Positions 51,958 through 59,277 of a stretch of 64,000 nt of DNA are shown here, one piece after another. Positions within the stretch are counted from its first letter, which is position 1. Each line of letters begins with the position of its first letter. The notes under the pieces were generated by a model, which saw nothing but the letters and a program-made list of their open reading frames with translations, was not told where the DNA came from and made no database searches. Made by a program: the position numbers and the translations under genes. Source of the DNA: Neorhizobium alkalisoli (GTDB lineage Bacteria > Pseudomonadota > Alphaproteobacteria > Rhizobiales > Rhizobiaceae); contig NZ_VIWP01000002.1 of assembly GCF_007829835.1 (NCBI RefSeq), positions 558,001 to 622,000 on the forward strand, written 5' to 3'.

Positions 51958-54606
51958 ATGCGAACAGATATTGGTCAGATCGTTAATCTGGCAGATTACC
52001 GCCCCACGGATTTCGTATTGGAACGTGTCGATCTGACATTCGAGCTCGATCCAACCAATACCAAGGTGGAAGCCCGGCTTATCTTCCATCGCCGCGAAGG
52101 CGTCGATCCGTCCGCTCCGCTGGTGCTCGATGGCGATGAGCTCAACCTCTCCGGCCTGCTGTTCGACCAGAACGAGGTTCCGGCCAGCCAGTATGACGTC
52201 ACGCCGGAAAGCCTGACGATCCGTGACCTGCCGGCAGAAACGCCGTTCGAAATCACGGTCACGACCTATATCAACCCGGAAGCCAATACGCAGCTGATGG
52301 GCCTCTATCGTACCAACGGTGTCTATTGCACCCAGTGCGAGGCGGAAGGCTTTCGCCGCATCACCTATTTCCCCGACCGTCCGGATGTTCTGGCGCCCTA
52401 TACGATCACCATTATCGGTGACAAGGCGGCCAATCCGGTCATGCTGTCGAACGGCAATTTTCTCGGCGGCGCCGGCTATGACGAAGGCCGCGCCTTCGCC
52501 GCCTGGTTCGATCCGCATCCAAAACCGTCCTATCTCTTCGCGCTGGTCGCCGGCGATCTCGGTGTCGTCGAAGACACGTTCGAGACTATGTCCGGCAATG
52601 AAGTCGCGCTGAAAATCTATGTCGAACACGGCAAGGAAGCCCGCGCGGCCTATGCCATGGATGCGCTGAAGCGCTCGATGAAATGGGACGAGGAACGGTT
52701 TGGCCGCGAATACGATCTCAACATCTTCCAGATCGTCGCCGTCTCCGACTTCAACATGGGCGCCATGGAAAACAAGGGGCTCAACGTCTTCAACGACAAG
52801 TATGTCTTGGCCGATCCGGAAACCGCGACCGACCAGGATTATGCGAATATCGAGGCGATCATCGCCCACGAATATTTTCACAACTGGACCGGCAACCGCA
52901 TCACCTGCCGCGACTGGTTCCAGCTCTGCCTCAAGGAAGGCCTGACGGTTTTCCGCGACCACGAATTTTCGGCCGACATGCGCTCGCGCGCCGTCAAGCG
53001 CATCGCCGAAGTCCGCCATCTGAAATCGGAACAGTTCCCGGAAGATGCCGGCCCGCTGGCGCATCCGGTACGCCCGACGAAATATCGCGAGATCAACAAT
53101 TTCTACACGACGACCGTCTACCAGAAGGGTTCGGAAGTCACCCGCATGATCTCCACCCTGCTCGGCCAGGACGGGTTCAAGTCGGGCATGGATCTCTATT
53201 TCGAACGTCATGACGGCCAGGCCGTCACGGTCGAGGACTATGTGAAGTGCTTTGAGGATTCCGCTGGCCGGGATCTGAAACAGTTCTCGCTCTGGTATTC
53301 GCAGGCAGGCACGCCTCTCGTCACCGCGTCGAGCGAATACGATCAGGCAAGCGGCACGTTCACGCTGTCGCTGGAGCAGATGGTTCCGGCAACGCCCGGC
53401 CAGCCGGACAAGCTGCCGATGCACATTCCGCTGTCCTTCTCGCTGATCTCGGATAACGGTGCGGCTGCCACGCCCTCCTCCGTCACCGGCGGCGAAGTGA
53501 CCGGTGAAGTGCTGCACCTGACCGAGCGCAACCAGATCTTTGTGTTCAAGGGCATTTCCTCGCGTCCGGTCCTGTCGCTCAACCGCGGTTTCTCGGCGCC
53601 GATCAATCTGCAGTTCAACCAGAGTGCAGCCGATCTCGCCCATATCGCCCGCCACGATACGGATCTGTTTGCCCGCTGGCAGGCCCTGACCGATCTTTCC
53701 ATTCCGAACCTGACGCAGGCCGCACGCGATGCCCGCGACGGCAAGGAGATCACCTGTGATCCGGCCCTGATTGCCGCGATCCTGGAAGCTGCCGGCGACG
53801 ATACGCTCGAGCCCGCCTTCCGCTCGCAGGTTCTGACGCTTCCGAGCGAGGCCGATATCGGCCGCGAACTCGGCGGCAACAATGATCCCGACGCAATCCG
53901 CACCGGACGCCAGGCCATCATCTCGGCTATCGCCACGGCCGGCGCCCAGACCTTTGCGCGCCTCTTCGACGATATGCAGACGGACGGCGCCTATAGCCCG
54001 GATGCCGAAAACGCCGGCAAGCGGGCGCTGCGTTCCAGTGCACTCGCCTATCTCACCTATGCGGAAGCGACGCCGGCTCGGGCCGCCGGGGCTTTTGCAG
54101 CCGCCGACAACATGACGGACCAGATGTCGGCGCTGACGCTGCTTGCGCATCATTTTCCGGATGCGCCGGAAACGGCCAAGGCGCTCGACACGTTCCTCAC
54201 CCGCTTCGACGGCAATGCTCTGGTCATCGACAAGTGGTTCTCGGTGCAGGCGACCATTCCGGGTGCCGGTGCGCTCGACCGCGTCAAGGCACTGATGGAA
54301 AACCCGCGCTTCATCGCCGGCAATCCGAACCGCGTCCGTTCGCTGATCGGCACGTTTGCCTTCGGCAACCCGACCGGCTTCAACCGCCGCGACGGCGAAG
54401 GTTACAAGTTCTTGGCGGAGCGTATCCTCGAGATCGACCCAAAGAACCCGCAGCTTGCCGCCCGCATCCTGACCTCGATGCGCTCCTGGCGTTCGCTCGA
54501 GCCGCAGCGAGCCGACGCTGCCCGCGACGCGCTGATGACGATCGAACGCACGCCGACGCTGTCGACCGACGTGCGCGACATCGTCGAGCGCATGCTCAAG
54601 GGCTGA
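51958..54606 (+). CDS. pepN: Aminopeptidase N (M1 zinc metallopeptidase)
   Basis: An 882-residue cytoplasmic peptidase that removes N-terminal residues from peptides. The exopeptidase motif GAMEN is at 268-272, and the zinc motif HEYFH at 304-308 (IIAHEYFHNWTGNR), with Glu327 in LKEGLTVF 18 residues after it, the three zinc ligands and the catalytic Glu. The remaining M1 domains follow, with the PepN-type Ig-like and alpha-helical C-terminal domains. Length matches E. coli PepN (870). The start has only a weak ribosome binding site. Its stop is part of a palindrome shared with the convergent TetR gene. Confidence 0.97.
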   Translation: MRTDIGQIVNLADYRPTDFVLERVDLTFELDPTNTKVEARLIFHRREGVDPSAPLVLDGDELNLSGLLFDQNEVPASQYDVTPESLTIRDLPAETPFEITVTTYINPEANTQLMGLYRTNGVYCTQCEAEGFRRITYFPDRPDVLAPYTITIIGDKAANPVMLSNGNFLGGAGYDEGRAFAAWFDPHPKPSYLFALVAGDLGVVEDTFETMSGNEVALKIYVEHGKEARAAYAMDALKRSMKWDEERFGREYDLNIFQIVAVSDFNMGAMENKGLNVFNDKYVLADPETATDQDYANIEAIIAHEYFHNWTGNRITCRDWFQLCLKEGLTVFRDHEFSADMRSRAVKRIAEVRHLKSEQFPEDAGPLAHPVRPTKYREINNFYTTTVYQKGSEVTRMISTLLGQDGFKSGMDLYFERHDGQAVTVEDYVKCFEDSAGRDLKQFSLWYSQAGTPLVTASSEYDQASGTFTLSLEQMVPATPGQPDKLPMHIPLSFSLISDNGAAATPSSVTGGEVTGEVLHLTERNQIFVFKGISSRPVLSLNRGFSAPINLQFNQSAADLAHIARHDTDLFARWQALTDLSIPNLTQAARDARDGKEITCDPALIAAILEAAGDDTLEPAFRSQVLTLPSEADIGRELGGNNDPDAIRTGRQAIISAIATAGAQTFARLFDDMQTDGAYSPDAENAGKRALRSSALAYLTYAEATPARAAGAFAAADNMTDQMSALTLLAHHFPDAPETAKALDTFLTRFDGNALVIDKWFSVQATIPGAGALDRVKALMENPRFIAGNPNRVRSLIGTFAFGNPTGFNRRDGEGYKFLAERILEIDPKNPQLAARILTSMRSWRSLEPQRADAARDALMTIERTPTLSTDVRDIVERMLKG

Positions 54607-54617
54607 GTTCAGCCCTT
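54598..54617. terminator. Palindrome covering both stop codons of convergent pepN and tetR
   Basis: AAGGGCTGA (54598-54606) and TCAGCCCTT (54609-54617) are perfect reverse complements separated by GT. The pepN TGA and the TetR-gene TGA each form the inner end of an arm. A tight hairpin is possible on either RNA. Confidence 0.6.
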
Positions 54618-55163
54618 ACCGCCTAAAAAATCCGAAACCAGCGCCCGGCAATAGTCGGGCGTTACTGCCTTATCCTGAAACAGGATGTGGTAGACGATCG
54701 GCGCGACGATCTTGTCCATCGCGGCATCGACTTCAAAACCCGGCTCTCCCCGCCCCTCGGCACGCTGACGCAGCGTTTCGAGGTGATGGATCGTATAATG
54801 GCAGCAGCGGGCGGCGCTATCCGACGAGCTGCCGAGAATGTCGGAATACATGCCGCGACCGACATCCGACGACATTTCCTCGGCATAATCGACGATGAAG
54901 GTTTCGATATCCGATCCCATCGCGCCCGTGTCTTCCGGATCGGCGATCGGCCGTAGGCGCTCCAGCGCAACATCGGCGAGAAGATCGGAAAGGTCGCCCC
55001 AGCGGCGATAGATGGTCGAAGGCGGGACGCCGGCCTTTTCGGCAATCATCGGCACGGTGATCTCGCTGCGATCCATCTGCGCCAGAAGCTCCTTGACCGT
55101 GCGATGCACCGCCTCCTGGATGCGAGCACTCCGGCCGCCCTGACGCAACATTTCCCTGGCCAT
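54609..55163 (-). CDS. TetR-family transcriptional regulator
   Basis: A 184-residue repressor: the HTH LAQMDRSEITVPMIAEKAGV then PPSTIYRRWGDLSDLLADVA is the TetR signature, and the C-terminal ligand domain includes MDKIVAPIVYHILFQDKAVT (the TetR_C_16 type). ATG at 55163 has GGAAGG 6 bases before; a longer frame reaches across the operators and is unlikely. Divergent from an MFS pump; two 21-bp palindromes lie in between. It should repress the pump and itself until an inducer arrives. Confidence 0.93.
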   Translation of the reverse strand: MAREMLRQGGRSARIQEAVHRTVKELLAQMDRSEITVPMIAEKAGVPPSTIYRRWGDLSDLLADVALERLRPIADPEDTGAMGSDIETFIVDYAEEMSSDVGRGMYSDILGSSSDSAARCCHYTIHHLETLRQRAEGRGEPGFEVDAAMDKIVAPIVYHILFQDKAVTPDYCRALVSDFLGGKG

Positions 55164-55303
55164 TGTTTTCCTTCCCGCGCCGGTTCTGCCGGCATCCGCA
55201 TTTTTACCCGCGCAAAAAGCCGTTTCACCGGCATTGCGCATCTCACGCCATCCATTGCGCATATCGCCCCTAAATAGCGACGGCAAATCTTCACGACGCA
55301 TCT

Positions 55304-55324
55304 TAATGCAAATATATTGCATTA
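55304..55324. promoter_or_regulatory. TetR operator, site 1
   Basis: TAATGCAA (55304-55311) and TTGCATTA (55317-55324) with an ATATA centre form a 21-bp palindrome of the size expected for a TetR dimer. Confidence 0.75.
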
Positions 55325-55349
55325 ATTCAGGATCGCAATTATATCCCAC

Positions 55350-55370
55350 TAACGCTAATAATTTGCGTTA
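55350..55370. promoter_or_regulatory. TetR operator, site 2
   Basis: TAACGC and GCGTTA (55350-55370) around an AT-rich centre form a second 21-bp palindrome similar in design to site 1, 46 bases away centre to centre and ending 10 bases before the MFS start codon. Confidence 0.65.
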
Positions 55371-55380
55371 AGGTGATCTC

Positions 55381-56583
55381 ATGAACCAGCCCACTCCCGC
55401 AGCGGCCAATTCGGCCTTTTCGCGCATGACCGTCTACAGCTTCATCGGCGCCGTGATGATCTCGGCCTGCAGCAGCGCGCCGACGCCGCTCTATCATCTC
55501 TACCAGCAGACGTTTCACCTGACCTCCGGCACGATCACGCTGATCTTCGGCGCCTATGCCTTTGCGCTTCTGGCAGCACTGCTGACGGCCGGCGGTCTTT
55601 CGGACTTTCTCGGGCGCAAGCCGCTGATCCTGATGGCGCTGCTTCTCAATGGCGCAGCTCTGGTCATCTTCCTCTTTGCCAATTCCGCTTCAGGCCTGAT
55701 CTTCGCCCGGATCATCCAGGGTTTTGCGACCGGCATCGCCTTCCCGACTTTCGGTGCCACCATTCTCGACACCGACAAGGCAAGGGCACCGCTCCTCAAC
55801 GGCGTTACGGCCTTTCTCGGCCTGACTGTCGGCTCGCTCTTAAGCGGCTTTCTGGTCGAGTTCGCGCCGCATCCGACACAGCTCGTCTATATCGTCCTCC
55901 TCGTCCTGACCGCGCTCGGCATCGCAGCGCTCACCCTGATGCCGGAGACGATTTCGCGGCGGCCGGGCGCTCTCGCCTCGCTGCGTCCGCATGTCAGCGT
56001 GCCTCGCCGGGCGCGCTCGACCCTCATCCGCGTCACGCCGGTCAATGTCGCGGGCTGGTCGCTGGGCGGTTTTTACCTGTCGCTGATGCCGACGCTGGTG
56101 ACGGTTGCGACCGGCATCGTCTCGCCCTTCATCGGGGCTGCGGTTGTCGCCACGCTGATGCTGAGCGGCACCGCTTCCGTCTTCATCTTCCGCAAATGGC
56201 CGGCGCAAAAGGTTCTGTTCAACGGCACGGCGGCGCTCGTGGTCGGCGTGATCGTGACGCTTGCCGGCGTGCATCTGCAGGCCGTCGGCCTGCTGTTTGT
56301 CGGGACCGCCCTTGCCGGCCTCGGTTTCGGTGCGATCTTCTCGAACATTCTGCGGATCCTGTTGCCGCTTGCAGAAGCCCATGAGCGGGCCGAACTGTTC
56401 GCCGCCTTCCTGATCGAAAGCTATCTCGCCTTCTCCGTGCCGGCCATCATTGCCGGTTTTGCCGCCCCGATGGTCGGCCTGCAGACAGCGGCCTATGTCT
56501 ATGGCGCAGCGATCGTTCTGCTCTCCGCGATATCTGTGGCAATCACCAGAACCAACTTGACGGAAGCCAAGGCGCTCTCGTAG
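55381..56583 (+). CDS. MFS transporter (drug exporter type)
   Basis: A 400-residue twelve-helix exporter. The N-half has TPLYHLYQQTFHLTSGTITL, loop 2-3 LSDFLGRKPLILMALLLNG (the MFS motif A, G-x-x-x-D-R-K-like) and FARIIQGFATGIAFPTFG. The C-half has VAGWSLGGFYLSLMPTLVT. It is divergent from the TetR gene, with two palindromes between, so it is probably induced by its own substrate. Ribosome binding site AAGGTG precedes the ATG. A hairpin terminator follows. Confidence 0.92.
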   Translation: MNQPTPAAANSAFSRMTVYSFIGAVMISACSSAPTPLYHLYQQTFHLTSGTITLIFGAYAFALLAALLTAGGLSDFLGRKPLILMALLLNGAALVIFLFANSASGLIFARIIQGFATGIAFPTFGATILDTDKARAPLLNGVTAFLGLTVGSLLSGFLVEFAPHPTQLVYIVLLVLTALGIAALTLMPETISRRPGALASLRPHVSVPRRARSTLIRVTPVNVAGWSLGGFYLSLMPTLVTVATGIVSPFIGAAVVATLMLSGTASVFIFRKWPAQKVLFNGTAALVVGVIVTLAGVHLQAVGLLFVGTALAGLGFGAIFSNILRILLPLAEAHERAELFAAFLIESYLAFSVPAIIAGFAAPMVGLQTAAYVYGAAIVLLSAISVAITRTNLTEAKALS

Positions 56584-56594
56584 CGCAAATCATC

Positions 56595-56638
56595 AAGGGT
56601 TGCGGTCGTGTGATTTCCACGACCGTGAATCCCTTTTG
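56595..56638 (+). terminator. Terminator after the MFS gene
   Basis: GGTCGTG (56604-56610) and CACGACC (56618-56624) form the main stem, with an outer AAGGG/CCCTT pair, followed by TTTT-type residues. Confidence 0.7.
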
Positions 56639-56745
56639 AATCAAATCGTTAAAAAAATATTACCAGCCCTCTGGACACAGAGAATCACTAATGATTCACT
56701 GCTCATATTCGGGCGGCGGCGCGCCGAATCACCACGAGGGACTAC

Positions 56746-59100
56746 ATGACCATCATTGCGAGCGAGCAGCGGGAAACCGCGGCCGGAGGACAGCTGCGCT
56801 TTAAATTTCCGAGTTTTGCCGGTCTGCGGGGCGCTCACCCCGACGAGTCCCATCTTACCGTTCAGCCGATCGCCCGTCCCGTGCCGCGCGTCGAGATGAT
56901 GCTGAAGCGCTCGATCCCCATTCTCATCCTTGCCTTCCTTGCCGTGGTCGCCGCCTCACGCATCGTTGGCATTATCGGCGAACATGGGCGCATGGAAGAC
57001 GCCGCTCGCCAGACAACCGCGCTGATGGGCGCAACGGCCGCCGCAGCCTTTGCCGATCAGGCCGATGTCTTTGCCGCCGGCAATCGCGGTGCTGCCGAAG
57101 CGCGCCTTTCCGCCTTCATCGGCCAGGGCAATCTGCAGGAAGGGGCCGCCATCCTTCTCGTCGACACGTCCGGCCGGATCTTTGGCGGCGCTGGCGACAG
57201 CGGTTCCTATCTCGGCCTTTCGCTGTCCTCCATCCTGCCGGAAACAGCAGCCCTGCGCCGCGTCGATGGCGGCAGCGGCGTGATCGAGACCTATTTCGGC
57301 GAGACGCCGTTCTTCGCCGCCATCCAGCCGATCGGCAGCGACGGGGCGCTCGTCATCGCCGCCCATTCGCTGGAACTGACCAACCGTTTCATCCGCCACG
57401 AAGTCTCGCTCAACGTCACGATCTTCGCCGGCATTTCCGCCATTCTTCTCGTCATCCTTTATGCCTATTATGTGCAGGTGAAGCGCGCCCGCGACGCCGA
57501 CGAGACCTTTCTCCAGTCCAACCTGCGCATTGAGACCGCGCTTTCCCGTGGTCGCTGCGGCCTTTGGGATTTCGACGTCGACAACAAGCGGCTGTTCTGG
57601 TCCGGCTCGATGTATGAAATGCTCGGCATGCCGCCGGTCGGCAATGTCGTGTCCTTTTCCGACGCCGCGAGGATGATGCACCCGACCGACGGCAATCTCT
57701 ACGCTCTTGCCCGCACCATCAGCCGCGGCAATGCCCGCCAGGTCGACCAGGTGTTTCGCATGCGCCACGCCGCCGGTCACTATGTCTGGATGCGCGCCCG
57801 TGCCCAGGTGGTCCGCATGGCAAACGGCCGCACCCATGTGATCGGCATCGCCATGGACGTGACCGAACAGCACCGCCTGGCCCAACGTTACGCCGAGGCA
57901 GACCAGCGGCTTGCCGACGCGATCGAATGCACCTCGGAAGCCTTTGTTCTCTGGGACAAGAACGACCGTCTGGTGATGTGCAACACCCATTTCCAGCAGG
58001 CGCATGGCCTGCCGGACAGCGTGCTGGTGCCCGGCACCGAACGTGCCGCCGTGACGGCCGCCTCGGCCCGGCCGGTGATCGAGCGTCGCGTCGCCGATGC
58101 CGATGGCAGCGGCCTGTCGCGCACGACGGAAGTGCAGCTTGCCGACGAGCGCTGGCTGCAGATCAACGAACGCCGCACCCGCGATGGCGGCACGGTTTCG
58201 GTCGGCACCGACATTACCCTTCTCAAGCGCCACCAGGAGCGCCTGCGCGAAAGCGAACGCCGCCTGATGGCAACGATCGGCGATCTTTCCGCCTCGCAGA
58301 AGAAGCTGGAGCGCCAAAAATCCGAGCTTTCCGAGGCCAATGCCAATTACCAGGCGGAAAAGGAACGTGCTGAGGCCGCCAACAAGGCGAAGTCGGAATT
58401 TCTGGCCAACATGTCCCACGAGTTGCGCACGCCGCTCAACGCCATTCTCGGCTTTTCCGAAATCCTCGTCGGCTGCATGTTCGGCCCGCTCGGCTCGCCG
58501 AAATATGCGGAATATTCCAAGGATATCCACGACAGCGGCAAGCACCTGCTCAACGTCATCAACGACATTCTCGACATGTCGAAGATCGAGGCCGGCCATA
58601 TGCGCATCAGCTGCGAGGCCGTCGACCTGACGCCGCTGATCGAGGAAACCCTGCGCCTGACGTCGATCGTCGCGCAGGAAAAGGAAATTTCCATCCACCA
58701 GAAGTTCTCGAAAAACCTCGGCATCAATGCCGACCGCCGGGCACTGAAACAGGTGATGCTGAACATCCTGTCGAACTCGGTAAAGTTCACCAATGAAGGT
58801 GGCAATATCGAACTGCGCGCCAAGCGGACGAGCGGCGGCATCCTGATGACGATCGCCGATACCGGCATCGGCATTCCGAAAGAGGCGCTTTCGAAGATCG
58901 GCCAGCCCTTCGAGCAGGTTCAGAGCCAATATGCCAAGAGCAAGGGTGGTTCGGGCCTCGGTCTCGCCATCTCCCGCTCGCTGGTGGCGCTCCATGGCGG
59001 CCGCATGCGCATCCGCTCCAAGGTCGGAATGGGCACGATCGTTTCGCTGCATATTCCTGACCTGCCGATGCCGGTGGTTGCCCGCAAGCGGATTGCTTGA
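56746..59100 (+). CDS. pleC: PleC/PdhS-family sensor histidine kinase
   Basis: A 784-residue hybrid-free sensor kinase. Layout: cytoplasmic N-tail, TM1 (about 46-68), periplasmic sensor (about 69-225), TM2 (about 226-248), two PAS domains (about 265-385 and 388-500), a coiled coil (about 500-545), HisKA with MSHELRTPLNAILGFSEIL (His558) and HATPase with NILSNSVKFTNEGG, ADTGIGIP and GGSGLGLAIS. The H-box and FGPLGSPKYAEYSKDIHDSG are the PdhS hallmarks. In Caulobacter and rhizobia PleC adds and removes phosphate on DivK to set cell-cycle polarity. I identify PleC by domain plan, length (about 775 in Ensifer, from memory) and its place next to glnE; another PdhS paralogue is possible. Confidence 0.8.
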   Translation: MTIIASEQRETAAGGQLRFKFPSFAGLRGAHPDESHLTVQPIARPVPRVEMMLKRSIPILILAFLAVVAASRIVGIIGEHGRMEDAARQTTALMGATAAAAFADQADVFAAGNRGAAEARLSAFIGQGNLQEGAAILLVDTSGRIFGGAGDSGSYLGLSLSSILPETAALRRVDGGSGVIETYFGETPFFAAIQPIGSDGALVIAAHSLELTNRFIRHEVSLNVTIFAGISAILLVILYAYYVQVKRARDADETFLQSNLRIETALSRGRCGLWDFDVDNKRLFWSGSMYEMLGMPPVGNVVSFSDAARMMHPTDGNLYALARTISRGNARQVDQVFRMRHAAGHYVWMRARAQVVRMANGRTHVIGIAMDVTEQHRLAQRYAEADQRLADAIECTSEAFVLWDKNDRLVMCNTHFQQAHGLPDSVLVPGTERAAVTAASARPVIERRVADADGSGLSRTTEVQLADERWLQINERRTRDGGTVSVGTDITLLKRHQERLRESERRLMATIGDLSASQKKLERQKSELSEANANYQAEKERAEAANKAKSEFLANMSHELRTPLNAILGFSEILVGCMFGPLGSPKYAEYSKDIHDSGKHLLNVINDILDMSKIEAGHMRISCEAVDLTPLIEETLRLTSIVAQEKEISIHQKFSKNLGINADRRALKQVMLNILSNSVKFTNEGGNIELRAKRTSGGILMTIADTGIGIPKEALSKIGQPFEQVQSQYAKSKGGSGLGLAISRSLVALHGGRMRIRSKVGMGTIVSLHIPDLPMPVVARKRIA

Positions 59101-59126
59101 AGACCTTTAGCCACTGAGTTCCTGAT

Positions 59127-59267
59127 TGCCCCTCACCCTAACCCTCTCCCCGTAAACGGGGCGAGGGGACGTGGCTCATGCTATGTCTGAGAGGGACGGA
59201 GACGTTTCGGCATATCCCTTCTCCCCGTATTTACGGGGAGAAGGTGGCGGCAGCCGGATGAGGGGCA
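59127..59267. repeat. Dispersed rhizobial repeat, about 140 bp
   Basis: Outer arms TGCCCCTCA (59127-59135) and TGAGGGGCA (59259-59267) enclose two hairpins: one around 59145-59160 (CTCCCCGT/ACGGGG) and one perfect, TTCTCCCCGTA/TACGGGGAGAA (59219-59242). The GGTGGCGGCAGCCGGATGAG segment is widespread in rhizobial intergenic DNA. It separates the convergent kinase and glnE genes and may double as a terminator. Confidence 0.8.
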
Positions 59268-59277
59268 GCCGCAACCA

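Noticed and set aside
51712..54153. 813-codon minus frame opposite pepN
   Set aside because: Antisense shadow; pepN has all catalytic motifs.
56956..59052. 698-codon minus frame opposite the PleC-like kinase
   Set aside because: Antisense shadow of a multi-domain kinase.
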